A stretch of 64,000 nucleotides of DNA from CAVORD01 sp963698535 (GCA_963698535.1 CAVORD010000001.1:1054001-1118000); one strand, 5' to 3'; numbered from the stretch's first letter, positions 44,199 to 53,073 are shown. The notes: generated by a model from the letters alone, not told the origin. Program-made: numbers and translations.

Positions 44199-44721
44199 AT
44201 AATCTGATAATAGTGGCTTTAACCCCCTCTATTGCATTCAGCTTTTTCAGGATATTCTCAGGGGTTGTGAATGTGGGTTTAAGTTCCAGTATAATGAGTC
44301 CGTATGGTTTACCAAAAAGCGACTCATTTACACCAAGCCGACTCCTTATCTCACAACCATATGATGTAAGTATTCTCTGCACCTCAATTCCTTTGCCCCT
44401 GCCCCTTTCTGTAAGGATCGACAGAATTGTAAAATCCCAATCTGGGTTTGGCGAAATGATCTCATTTACCGCCTCCGACATATCTGTCTCAATGAGCTGA
44501 AGACCACCAAGTGCTGACAACTCTCCTATAAGCGAACTCCACTCACCCGGGTCACCCGTCAGATGCAGGATAATACATGCCTCCCTTCCGCATATCTCTT
44601 CATTGAGTTCATGGAACCCAAGCCGGGTAGCAATAACAGAGGAGTATTTCGAAAGGATATCCTGAGCAAGTCCCGCTTCCTTTATCCTGTCGGTAATTTT
44701 CAGAACAACAATTTTTATCAT
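44197..44721 (-). CDS. tandem TM1266-like hydrogenase-system regulator
   Basis: This 174-residue protein looks like two copies of the small ACT-like 'iron-only hydrogenase system regulator' (TM1266, about 80 residues). Copy one spans about 1-85 and has SSVIATRLGFHELNEE, then CIILHLTGD. Copy two spans about 93-174 and has CEIRSRLGVNESLFGKPYGL, then IILELK. Each copy follows the strand-helix pattern with the R-LG turn. The usual partner genes are hydrogenase maturases, and hydG lies 13 bases upstream. The ligand and target are unknown for the family. The fusion in tandem is unusual. Confidence 0.75.
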   Translation of the reverse strand: MIKIVVLKITDRIKEAGLAQDILSKYSSVIATRLGFHELNEEICGREACIILHLTGDPGEWSSLIGELSALGGLQLIETDMSEAVNEIISPNPDWDFTILSILTERGRGKGIEVQRILTSYGCEIRSRLGVNESLFGKPYGLIILELKPTFTTPENILKKLNAIEGVKATIIRL

Positions 44722-44734
44722 GACAGATAAGAAT

Positions 44735-46159
44735 CTAATAGTAAAGGTCTCTTTTCCCTCCTTTTATCTCCTCAATCCTTTCCCTTACCGAAGAGGCTGT
44801 ATCGGGTTCAAGGTCGCCAAGATTTTTCTCTATAGCTTTCCACCCCTTTGCTGCCAGGTCATCACTTGCATAATCACAAATATATTCAGCAAGGGTAAGC
44901 AATGCATTTGGTGTGCAATATCTTTTTATAAATCCGGGAACGCTGAATTCCATAAAGTGCTCACCTGTTCTTCCCAGGCGGTAGCAAGCGGTACAGAATG
45001 AGGGCACATAGTCGTTTACAAGCAGTTCATCGATAACCTCTGCCAGAGATCTCTCATCGCTGATCCGGAACTGCTCCTTATTGAGATTCTGGTTATCATT
45101 TTTAATATCGGAATAGGATCCCAATTCGATCTTAGTGCCTCCATCGATCTGAGAAACGCCATATTGCAATACCTCTTTTCGCAAGGCAGGGTCTTCTCTT
45201 GCAGTAAGGATTAGTCCTGTATAAGGTACTGCAAGTCTGATAATTGCAACAAGTCTGCTGAATTCTTCATCGGTAACGATGTAGCTGGAATCCATGTTCA
45301 GCATTGCTGCATCCTTGATTCTGGGAAAACTGATCGTATGAGGGCCCACGTTATAGCAAGCCTCGAGATGGTTAGTATGCCTTATTAGTGCCAGCAACTC
45401 ATAGCGCCAGTCGTAAAGACCAAACAAAGCTCCGATACCAACATCGTCAAGACCGGCCTCCTGTGCCCTGTCGAGTCCTGTAAGCCGGTAGTTGAAGTCG
45501 GCCTTCTTCCCGCTAAGATGATATTTCTTGTATGTTTCAGGATGGTAGGTCTCCTGAAAAACCTGATATGTTCCTATTCCTGCCTCAGCAACGGTACGGA
45601 ATCCTTCAATGTCGAGAGGAGCCGCATTTATATTAACCCTCCTTATCTCACCGTTACCTTTCTTCACTGAATAAACCAGTCGTGCTGTTTCGGCTATATA
45701 CTCAGGAGAATAATCGCGATGCTCACCATAAACAAGGATAAGCCTTTTCTGACCGTTATCTTCCAGGGCTTCAACCTCCTTTATCAGTTCGCTGTTACTT
45801 AAAGTCTTCCGTAAGGCCTCCTTGTTTGTAACCCTGAAGCCGCAATAGCTGCAATTGTTTGAGCACTTGTTACCTACGTACAATGGTGCGAAAAGCACTA
45901 TCCTGTTACCATAGATGCGTTGTTTCAGCTCCCTGGCACCTGCCTTTATCTCTTCAATAAGATCGGAGTCGGAAGCCTTAATAAGTATTGCAGTCTCAGC
46001 AAGGGTAAGCCGATTTTTTGCAAGAGATTTTGCAATTACTGCACGCACCTCCTCCCGGCCGGGATTGGCATCATCAAGTATCCTCCACAGCTCCTCAGGA
46101 TCAATAAACGGCTGCATTCTTTTGTCAGGAATAGCAAGCTTTTCGGGAGTGAATCTCAT
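44735..46159 (-). CDS. hydG: [FeFe] hydrogenase maturase HydG
   Basis: This 474-residue radical SAM enzyme cleaves tyrosine to make the CO and cyanide ligands of the H-cluster. The radical SAM motif is VGNKCSNNCSYCGFRVTN with C99, C103 and C106. The C-terminal auxiliary cluster motif is SFCTACYRLGRTGEHFME near 388-405, with a further cysteine in RYCTPNALLTLAEY. Full length. It lies downstream of ribF on the same strand after 63 bases and upstream of the TM1266-like regulator. Confidence 0.95.
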   Translation of the reverse strand: MRFTPEKLAIPDKRMQPFIDPEELWRILDDANPGREEVRAVIAKSLAKNRLTLAETAILIKASDSDLIEEIKAGARELKQRIYGNRIVLFAPLYVGNKCSNNCSYCGFRVTNKEALRKTLSNSELIKEVEALEDNGQKRLILVYGEHRDYSPEYIAETARLVYSVKKGNGEIRRVNINAAPLDIEGFRTVAEAGIGTYQVFQETYHPETYKKYHLSGKKADFNYRLTGLDRAQEAGLDDVGIGALFGLYDWRYELLALIRHTNHLEACYNVGPHTISFPRIKDAAMLNMDSSYIVTDEEFSRLVAIIRLAVPYTGLILTAREDPALRKEVLQYGVSQIDGGTKIELGSYSDIKNDNQNLNKEQFRISDERSLAEVIDELLVNDYVPSFCTACYRLGRTGEHFMEFSVPGFIKRYCTPNALLTLAEYICDYASDDLAAKGWKAIEKNLGDLEPDTASSVRERIEEIKGGKRDLYY

Positions 46160-46222
46160 TTTCGGTCAGTCGAGTTTATCTGCAAAGATAGATCACACTT
46201 ATACCAATTTAGGTGAAAAAAG

Positions 46223-47137
46223 TCAATAAATAAGATCTTTTAAATCATCTATTGCCTTTAAAATATTGAGAGAGCGGTTCTCAGTGGTAAACGGCGCGGT
46301 ACTAACCAGCTTTTTATGCAGGGTTACGGCAATAACTTCACCCGGCTTAATATCGACAGGTGTCCCGGGATCGGCTGCCATACAAAACATTCGATTGCTT
46401 TCATCTGCAATAACCAGGCACTTCCCTTTTTCCACCTCAATAAATCGGGCTGCGTAGAGACCCTGGGGCGGGATAAGCTTATCGGGGTCATCAATGACTA
46501 TTTCAAAGATATTCTGATCTGCTTCATCATTCAAGGATTCAAAAACGCCTGATCTCCCGATAATAAGATAATAATGGCTCATATATGCATTAACTTTCTG
46601 CATATACCCCGATGCAACCGATTCCCGTATCCTTGTTGAACTTACCGTCTCCTCCTGAACCTCCTGCTCCGGGATCTCTTCAGCCTTAAACCCGTATTTC
46701 CCCTGCCATTCCCACAATTTCCTGTAATCACCTTCCTGATTCCTGCCAAAATGGTGATTGAAACCCACCACTATAACCCTGGCGCGCAAAATACCGGTAA
46801 GAATATCCCTGACAAACTGCTCCGAGGTTATTCCTGCAAATTCTCTTGTAAACTCAATTATTATAACATTATCGAGGCCTGCCTCCTCCAGAAGATATAA
46901 CTTCTCCTCCAGGGTATTTATGAGGTGCAAACCTTTTCCGGTTGTATCAGGATGAAGAACTCTTCTTGGGTGAGGATGAAAAGTGATAACCACCGATTCG
47001 CCTCCTATTTCTCTGGCAATAGAATTCAGGCGGTTTATTATGACACGGTGACCCAAATGAACACCGTCAAATGATCCCGTAGTGACTACCGGCAGGGTAA
47101 TCACAGCAGCCTCCTCAAAACTTCGGAAAATACGCAT
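46223..47137 (-). CDS. ribF: bifunctional riboflavin kinase/FAD synthetase
   Basis: This 304-residue enzyme makes FMN and then FAD from riboflavin. The N-terminal adenylyltransferase has TTGSFDGVHLGHRVI at about 20-34 and VVGFNHHFGRNQEGDY near 117-132. The kinase half from about 180 is less conserved and lacks an easily recognised GNGRGRTLGFPT motif; instead it reads GYMQKVNAYMSHYYLIIGRSG. That may reflect a short or altered kinase domain. It begins at the base after the rex stop, inside the hydrogenase run, which could tie FMN supply to the flavoprotein HydB. Confidence 0.85.
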   Translation of the reverse strand: MRIFRSFEEAAVITLPVVTTGSFDGVHLGHRVIINRLNSIAREIGGESVVITFHPHPRRVLHPDTTGKGLHLINTLEEKLYLLEEAGLDNVIIIEFTREFAGITSEQFVRDILTGILRARVIVVGFNHHFGRNQEGDYRKLWEWQGKYGFKAEEIPEQEVQEETVSSTRIRESVASGYMQKVNAYMSHYYLIIGRSGVFESLNDEADQNIFEIVIDDPDKLIPPQGLYAARFIEVEKGKCLVIADESNRMFCMAADPGTPVDIKPGEVIAVTLHKKLVSTAPFTTENRSLNILKAIDDLKDLIY

Positions 47138-47776
47138 CTAGTCTTCCGGAAAAAGGGAGTACTCCTTAACGAAGTAGGCAACCTTCTCGATAGAGGTAAT
47201 CATATCGTACTCCTCCAGAAACACATTCGAAGGAACATTCAAAGGAACCGTTGTAAAATTGAGAATACCCTTGATCCCGAATTTCACCAGTAGCTCTGTC
47301 AGATCCCTGGCAAAGTCAGTTGGCACTGTTAATACTGCTATACGAACGTCAAGATCCTTAATGATCTTTTCCATATCCTTAATGTCGTAACATTTTACGC
47401 CTGATATCACCTTATTGATTTTCTGAGGGTCGTTATCAAAAGAGGCAACCATGTTTAGTTTTGATCTTTTCCCCTTGAAGTAACCGATAATGGCTTTCCC
47501 AAGGTTACCGGCACCTACAATTGCTACGTTTTGTCCCTCATCAAGGTCAATAATACTGCCAATTGTTGTAATAAGTTCTTTGACATCATAACCTTTTTTC
47601 ATTACGCTGGAGTATCCTATCAGCATCAGATCGCGTCGTACCTGGACAGCAGTAATGTGAAGAAGTTGTGCTAATTCGTGGGAATAGATATAATTCTTAC
47701 CCAAGGCATGGTATTGAAGGAGTGTCCTTCTGTATTCACTTAAGCGCTCGACTGTTTTACCTGGTAGTCTCTTCAT
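47138..47776 (-). CDS. rex: redox-sensing transcriptional repressor Rex
   Basis: This 212-residue regulator has an N-terminal winged helix at about 8-75 (AQLLHITAVQVRRDLMLIGY) and a Rossmann NADH-binding domain with IVGAGNLGKAIIGY at about 87-100. Rex leaves DNA when the NADH/NAD+ ratio rises and commonly represses fermentation and hydrogenase genes. It lies within the hydrogenase run, and a matching palindrome is found just upstream of the hydC promoter at 55540-55557. It starts 19 bases after the receiver/kinase stop. Confidence 0.93.
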   Translation of the reverse strand: MKRLPGKTVERLSEYRRTLLQYHALGKNYIYSHELAQLLHITAVQVRRDLMLIGYSSVMKKGYDVKELITTIGSIIDLDEGQNVAIVGAGNLGKAIIGYFKGKRSKLNMVASFDNDPQKINKVISGVKCYDIKDMEKIIKDLDVRIAVLTVPTDFARDLTELLVKFGIKGILNFTTVPLNVPSNVFLEEYDMITSIEKVAYFVKEYSLFPED

Positions 47777-47795
47777 TATCTATTGATTAGGTAGG

Positions 47796-48920
47796 TTATA
47801 TTGTTTTGGGTATAAGAAGTTTGAATTCACTGCCTCTGTTTTGTTCGGATTTCACCTCAATGGTCCCTTTGTAGAGATCGAGAACTTTCTTTACAATAAA
47901 AAGCCCCAAACCACTACCGGTAATATTGCGGGTCTTTTCATTTCTGATCCTGCCAAATTCGTGAAACAATTGTTCTCTTTCTGTTTCGCTCATTCCTATA
48001 CCTGTATCAGCAAATATAATAATTGCTTCCTTATCTGAACACTCGATGGTGATGTTTACTGATCCGCCATCGCGATTATATTTCACTGCATTCGATATAA
48101 GGTTGTTCAGAATAATGTCAATATCTGCCGGATCAGCCATAATAGTGGCATTATCAGAAGCAGTAAGAGTGATACTGATATCCTTTTGAATTGCTGCCGG
48201 CTGAACAGTAGTGATAGCTGCGGTAGCGGCATTTTCAAGGTTAACATTTGTAATTTTTCCCTCCTTACGTTCCAGCCGTATCTTCGTAAAGTCCAGCAGA
48301 TCAATAATAAGGTTGCGCATACTTTCCAGCCTCTGAAGAGACCTGTCGATCATAACAGAATAATCCTCAATATGCTCTCCTTCCTGCTTCTGCTGCATTA
48401 TCCGCAGATAGCCTTCTACAGCATTTATTGGTGCCTTTAACTCATGTGAGAGAACCGAGAGAAACTGATATCTTATCATCTTCCCCTCGTCCTTCATCCG
48501 GTTAGTGATCTTCCTCAGATATTGTTGCTTGGTAATATTCTCGATAGACGACTTAAGTTCCTGAGGAGTAAATGGTTTGGGTATAAAATCAATAGCTCCG
48601 TTTCTTGTTGCGTTTACAGCAATATCGATGGAGGCATACGATGTTATCATCACAACAACCAGATCAAGATCCATCTTTCGTATCTGCGCCAGCACATCAA
48701 CTCCCTGTATCCCCGGAAGTTTATTGTCGAGCAGAACGATATCGGGCTTAAGTGACACTATCTTCTCCAGACCTTCTTCTCCCGTTGAGGCTTCATATAC
48801 ATCATAAGTATATAGCTCATCCATAAAAGGGTAGGTAACTGTGAAGCCCGTAAGTATCCTTAATACGCCCGACCTTATGCCCGGCTCATCATCGACTACC
48901 AATATTTTCAGAGTGGTCAT
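47796..48920 (-). CDS. receiver-histidine kinase hybrid
   Basis: This 374-residue soluble protein has a receiver domain first (about 5-128, VVDDEPG acids and phospho-acceptor D65 in VLLDNKLPG) and then a kinase: HisKA with H159 in LSHELKAPI and an ATPase domain with N-box NNLISNAVKYNRDG, DTGIGMS and GSGLGLFIVKK. Such REC-first hybrids receive phosphate and then control a further kinase step. It follows a stand-alone receiver by two bases, and its likely input is the H-cluster sensor kinase upstream. Confidence 0.92.
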   Translation of the reverse strand: MTTLKILVVDDEPGIRSGVLRILTGFTVTYPFMDELYTYDVYEASTGEEGLEKIVSLKPDIVLLDNKLPGIQGVDVLAQIRKMDLDLVVVMITSYASIDIAVNATRNGAIDFIPKPFTPQELKSSIENITKQQYLRKITNRMKDEGKMIRYQFLSVLSHELKAPINAVEGYLRIMQQKQEGEHIEDYSVMIDRSLQRLESMRNLIIDLLDFTKIRLERKEGKITNVNLENAATAAITTVQPAAIQKDISITLTASDNATIMADPADIDIILNNLISNAVKYNRDGGSVNITIECSDKEAIIIFADTGIGMSETEREQLFHEFGRIRNEKTRNITGSGLGLFIVKKVLDLYKGTIEVKSEQNRGSEFKLLIPKTI

Positions 48921-48922
48921 AA

Positions 48923-49321
48923 TTATTGTTTCAGGAGTTTCTTCACTTCGGCAAGGAGCTCCTCGCTGCGCATTCCCTTTTCCAGGTACCTGTCGGCCTT
49001 TATCCAGCTTCTCTCCAGTTCTGTAGAAGGATTAAACGAGAGGCCTGTTTCCCTCGCTACTGCTGTTGCCAGAATAACCGGCACATCAGGGTAAAGCTTT
49101 TTAAACTTATAGCAAAGAATAAATCCACTGTCATCCTGCTCCATCATAAGGTCGAATATAGCAAGATCGGGTTTAAAAGTAGGTATTACCTTCTCAGCTT
49201 CCGCCTGGCTGCCTGCAGAAACGACCTCATAACCGCCCCTTCGCAATGCTGATACGGTGATAATCAAATAATCGGGATCATCGTCCACCACCAGAATATT
49301 TTTTCCTTCCTTTTTCATCAT
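48923..49321 (-). CDS. stand-alone response-regulator receiver
   Basis: From ATG 49321 this is a 132-residue single receiver domain. Acidic pocket VVDDDPD is at about 11-17, the phospho-acceptor is D57 in LAIFDLMMEQDD, and the late T and K residues appear in LATAV and DRYLEKG. There is a short insertion (LSFNPSTELERSW) after the T-loop. With no output domain it probably relays phosphate between the upstream kinase and the following receiver/kinase hybrid. Start codons at 49357 (further upstream) and 49318 are alternatives. Confidence 0.85.
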   Translation of the reverse strand: MMKKEGKNILVVDDDPDYLIITVSALRRGGYEVVSAGSQAEAEKVIPTFKPDLAIFDLMMEQDDSGFILCYKFKKLYPDVPVILATAVARETGLSFNPSTELERSWIKADRYLEKGMRSEELLAEVKKLLKQ

Positions 49322-49383
49322 TTCTCTTATACAAAAATATACCATTATGCCATTCATTCAAAAATGGCGGTCGGGACAAGCTT

Positions 49384-50298
49384 TTACTCCTTCCTCCTTG
49401 GAAGCACAATACGGAAACAGGTACCAGTTGGACCTGTCAAAGGGTCGGTGTTGGATTCAACTGAAATCTGCCCCTTATGCATCTTAACGATCCCATAAGC
49501 TGTTGCCAGGCCCAGTCCCGTCCCCGATCCAATTCCTTTAGTTGTAAAAAAGGGCTCAAATATCTTCACTTTATCATCCTCCTTAATGCCTGTACCTGTA
49601 TCGCACACAGTAATTGAAACCTCACTGATGGTATCTTCCAGCTTCACATCAATCTTGCCACCGCCGGGCATCGCTTCAAACGAATTCTTAATGATATTGG
49701 TAAGGACCTGTGTCATCTGCTCTGCGTCCAGTGAAACAAAATTGTTGGTGCAGATATTTTGAACCCTCACCTCCACCCCTGCAGGAATAATAAGACTTTC
49801 CATACTTATCTCCACAAGCTTACCTATCTCGATCAATTGGTAGTTAACCTGATTCTTTCTGGCAAAATTGAGCAATCCGCCGACTATCTTTCTGCAGCGG
49901 CCTGCCTGATCGACAATAAGCTGAAGATCCTTTCTCAAGGGGTTATCAACAGGTGTCTCCTCAAGAAGAATATTTGCATACATTATCACCACTCCAAGAG
50001 GATTATTAAGTTCATGAGCAATGCCTGCCGATAGCTGACCCATATGTGCAAGTTTCTCCGACTGCTTAAGTGCCTGCTGCACCGATGATAGTTTTTCATT
50101 GGAAAGGGCCAGATCTCTCACTGAATTATGCAACTCCTCAATAGTATAAGGCAGGCACATCTCGTTCTCGGCCAACCCTTTAACTATGGCCACAGCATGC
50201 TCATAGCACGTTTCATAGCCACACGCTCCACAATCGAGGTAATCCGACTGGGATATCTTACCCATTTTGGACAGGACCCTGATTGATTTCCTCTTCAT
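49384..50298 (-). CDS. Fe-S-domain histidine kinase (probably the C-terminal half of the H-cluster sensor)
   Basis: This 304-residue frame starts inside the upstream sensor gene. Residues 23-48 have the cysteine set CGACGYETC...MC (C23, C26, C31, C48), the same small Fe-S domain found inside the second sensor at 56041-57924. A short coiled coil, HisKA with H95 in AGIAHELNNPLG and an ATPase domain (NIIKNSFEAMPGGG, DTGTGI, GTGLGLATAYG) follow. Alignment with the second sensor suggests that this and 50258-51349 were one protein; a single extra base near 50271, or a slip at GGG-TAA, separates them. The split could also be genuine, since 41 bases overlap and a start ATG exists. Confidence 0.85.
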   Translation of the reverse strand: MKRKSIRVLSKMGKISQSDYLDCGACGYETCYEHAVAIVKGLAENEMCLPYTIEELHNSVRDLALSNEKLSSVQQALKQSEKLAHMGQLSAGIAHELNNPLGVVIMYANILLEETPVDNPLRKDLQLIVDQAGRCRKIVGGLLNFARKNQVNYQLIEIGKLVEISMESLIIPAGVEVRVQNICTNNFVSLDAEQMTQVLTNIIKNSFEAMPGGGKIDVKLEDTISEVSITVCDTGTGIKEDDKVKIFEPFFTTKGIGSGTGLGLATAYGIVKMHKGQISVESNTDPLTGPTGTCFRIVLPRRKE

Positions 50299-51349
50299 GC
50301 GGCATTTTTACTCTCTGGTCATCGGCATTGAACCTTGCGTTCAGATCCAAGGAAGAGTATTTTCTTATATTCTCTTCCCACCCTGCGATATCGAGGTCAG
50401 ACATTTTTCTGCTCGCATATTTTGAGATCTCTGTCCGGCCATTTACTGACTTACCATTTCTTGTCATTCCCGGCCCCATAATGCAGCCCCTGCAGCAGAG
50501 AAGCTCAACATGCTGGTTTCCTATTAGTCCTGATTCGAAATCACGGATCGCAATCTGAAAATCATTTCTTCCCTCCGCTGCGAAAATATTCCCATCAATA
50601 GCGTCGTCGTCTATGCCGGCAGCCTGAAGCAATCCTCTTGCTACCGGAAAGACAGACCCTTTCGCGCCTGTAGGGCTATCGAAGTATGAGCTTTCACTAT
50701 TCTCGGGTGTGACACCCGCTTTTTCAAAAAGGAGCCTTAATTCAGGAAAAGTAATAGCTGCATCGACCTCCCTGCTTTCTGCTTTCTTAGCAATACACGG
50801 ACCGATGAAGACCACCCTGGTATCTTTTCCCAATATCTTTCTTACCACCCTGGTCATTGCCACCATTGGAGAGACAATTGGGGCAAGATTATCAACCACC
50901 CCGGGGTGATAAAAACGGACATAATTCACTATTGCCGGACAATCGGATGTAATGTAATAGTGGCCATCCTTTTTGTCAACAAGTTCCTTGTATTTAAGAG
51001 CCACCAGGTCGGCTCCGAAGGAGACCTCTCCTACGAAGTCAAAACCCAGAGCACGGATCATTCCGGGGAGTTTTGACAGATCATCCAGATCATAAAATTC
51101 AGCAGGAAAGCTGGGAGCGATTATAGCAGCGGTCTTCTCACTACCATTGAGCAGCATCTCTACCTTATCGGTAGTATGCAAAAACTGTTTGGCACCCCTG
51201 CTGCAGACCTTTGTACAGTTTCCGCAGAGGATGCATCTCGATTCGATCACTTCTGCCTGCCCGCCAACAATTTTGATAGCCTTGGCCGGACATTCTCTGA
51301 CGCAGGCATAGCAGGTACGACATAACTCTTTAACCGTATAAACGAGCAT
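50258..51349 (-). CDS. H-cluster sensor protein (HydS-like [FeFe] hydrogenase, group C/D type)
   Basis: This 363-residue protein has two [4Fe-4S] ferredoxin motifs (C10, 13, 16, 20 and C39, 42, 45, 49) and then an H-cluster domain. Loop 1 is ITSDCPA with C137, loop 2 IGPCIAKK with C185, loop 3 LLCCRGCIMGPG with C285/C286 and C289. Relative to catalytic enzymes the proton-relay cysteine is Asp and the Met before the loop 2 cysteine is Gly, as in sensory HydS proteins. It would sense H2 or redox state and signal through the kinase half downstream. It starts eight bases after hydA. Confidence 0.88.
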   Translation of the reverse strand: MLVYTVKELCRTCYACVRECPAKAIKIVGGQAEVIESRCILCGNCTKVCSRGAKQFLHTTDKVEMLLNGSEKTAAIIAPSFPAEFYDLDDLSKLPGMIRALGFDFVGEVSFGADLVALKYKELVDKKDGHYYITSDCPAIVNYVRFYHPGVVDNLAPIVSPMVAMTRVVRKILGKDTRVVFIGPCIAKKAESREVDAAITFPELRLLFEKAGVTPENSESSYFDSPTGAKGSVFPVARGLLQAAGIDDDAIDGNIFAAEGRNDFQIAIRDFESGLIGNQHVELLCCRGCIMGPGMTRNGKSVNGRTEISKYASRKMSDLDIAGWEENIRKYSSLDLNARFNADDQRVKMPHEEEINQGPVQNG

Positions 51350-51357
51350 AACTATAT

Positions 51358-53073
51358 TCAGGTTAAGACATCTCTTTTTATGAAAAATGTTCGGAATGGA
51401 CCGCTACCGGACAAAACACCATCTCCTTTTTTCATTCCTTCCAGATAGTATGACGCGGTTGATTTCGAAGAAAGTCGCACCATTTCAACCTCATCAAATG
51501 AGGAGAGATATTTCTCCCTTCCTCTAAGCAGGTCGTTATCTCTGGAGGGAAGCAATCCTCCCCCTGCCACGCAGCCACCTTTACAAACCATTACTTCCAC
51601 CAGATCATATCTGGCACCTTTACTCATCTCATGCTTCAGTGTTTTCACAGAAGCAAGACCATCCACAATAGCCACTCTGAATTCACGATCGGCTAACGAA
51701 AAGGTAATATCACGAAAAGACCTGCCCGACCTTATCTTCTTAATAAGAGTCTTTTCCGGTTCGCCTGCTTGATGGATGGCAAAGATCTCCCTTATCACCC
51801 CTTCTGTAATACCTCCGGTCATTTCAGCCATTGCAGCTGAAGAACTGTGCGAGGTCATCGGCTCGTCGGGCATCTCCCCATCGACAGAGGCAGTATCGAT
51901 ACCATACACTTTAATAAGCCGGGCCAGCTCCCGTACAGTCAGCACTGTATCAACATCTGAAATACCTCCCGGCATATTCGACTCCCTCCTTGCTTCATAT
52001 TTCATTGCTGCGCAAGGCGTTATAGATACAGAGAAGAGTTGGCCTGATCTGCTTTCACCATGTTGCTCTTCACCTCTCCTTATAATATCACCGGCGATCT
52101 GCTGCTGGCACTTCATGCCGGAGAGCCATGGTATCCATTCCGGCATGAACTCCTCCACATATTTGTCCCATGACGGACAGGCTGATACAATAAGTGGATC
52201 TTCATTCTTTTTATTCATAAGATCACCAGCCAGCATCTGAATGAGAATGTCGGAGCCAAATCCTGTTTTGAACACTTTTTTAAACCCTATTTTACGTAAA
52301 ACAGTGTTCAATTTCATATCGAAATCACGGGTATATTTTACCCCCAGGGATTCTGCAATAGCCCATGGCACCAGAGGAGAATATTGAACAGCCGTTAGAA
52401 TTTCCGGCCTGTCGATCGCTTCTGTTACTTCCTGCAGGTTATGCCTTTCATGGAGGGCGCCGGTAGGGCACACCTGTACACATTGGGCACAGTTGATACA
52501 GCTCGAGAAGTTAAAATCACGGTCCATAGCAGGAGCGATATGGATCTTTTCTCCCCTGTTGACAAAATCGAGTGAGGTGGCGGTGATGATCTCTTCGCAC
52601 ACGCGAACACATCTGCCACAGAGGATACATTTACTGAGCTCCCTTACCACGGACGGGTTCGACTGATCGATCCTCATCTTGATCCTCTCCCCTCTTATGC
52701 GTCTTTCACGTATATTGAGTTCTTCTGCAAGCCTTTGCAGTTCGCATTCCAGATTTCTGACACAATAGAGACAGTCGTCGGGATGACTTGCCAGAAGCAG
52801 TTCAACAATAGTCTTCCTTGCACTTATAACCCTTGGCGAGTGTGTCGAAATCTTCATCCACTCCTCCACCGGTTGACTGCATGCTGTTACCAGTCGCTCC
52901 CTGCCCTCAACTTCAACAACACAAATACGGCAGGCTCCTGTGGGGGACAACTCCTTAAGCCGGCAGAGTGTTGGTATAATTATGCCTGCACTGTTCAGAG
53001 CCGAAAGGATTGTCTCGCCTTTAACAGCCTTTATTTTTCGATTATTGACTTCAATTGTGATATGCATACTCAC
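51358..53073 (-). CDS. hydA: [FeFe] hydrogenase-like catalytic subunit HydA with altered proton path
   Basis: This 571-residue subunit has a [2Fe-2S] domain (C37, C48, C51, C65), a His-Cys cluster (H97, C101, C104, C110), two [4Fe-4S] sites (C149-C159, C192-C202) and an H-cluster domain. H-cluster ligands are kept: C299 (IVSACPSW), C354 (ITPCAAMKYEA), C497 and C501 (VMVCKGGCVAGGG). Positions matching the Clostridium CpI proton path differ: CpI C299 is A298, E279 is L281, S319 is C322; M353 is T352 and K358 is M357. The architecture is that of trimeric, NAD-linked group A enzymes, but H2 turnover may be reduced or different. Start is GTG 53073, overlapping the hydB stop. Confidence 0.88.
   Translation of the reverse strand: MSMHITIEVNNRKIKAVKGETILSALNSAGIIIPTLCRLKELSPTGACRICVVEVEGRERLVTACSQPVEEWMKISTHSPRVISARKTIVELLLASHPDDCLYCVRNLECELQRLAEELNIRERRIRGERIKMRIDQSNPSVVRELSKCILCGRCVRVCEEIITATSLDFVNRGEKIHIAPAMDRDFNFSSCINCAQCVQVCPTGALHERHNLQEVTEAIDRPEILTAVQYSPLVPWAIAESLGVKYTRDFDMKLNTVLRKIGFKKVFKTGFGSDILIQMLAGDLMNKKNEDPLIVSACPSWDKYVEEFMPEWIPWLSGMKCQQQIAGDIIRRGEEQHGESRSGQLFSVSITPCAAMKYEARRESNMPGGISDVDTVLTVRELARLIKVYGIDTASVDGEMPDEPMTSHSSSAAMAEMTGGITEGVIREIFAIHQAGEPEKTLIKKIRSGRSFRDITFSLADREFRVAIVDGLASVKTLKHEMSKGARYDLVEVMVCKGGCVAGGGLLPSRDNDLLRGREKYLSSFDEVEMVRLSSKSTASYYLEGMKKGDGVLSGSGPFRTFFIKRDVLT

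Noticed and set aside
51358..53073. HydA as NuoG of respiratory complex I
   Set aside because: The N-terminal clusters are shared with NuoG, but the three H-cluster loops with their four cysteines are present, and maturases HydE and HydG are nearby.
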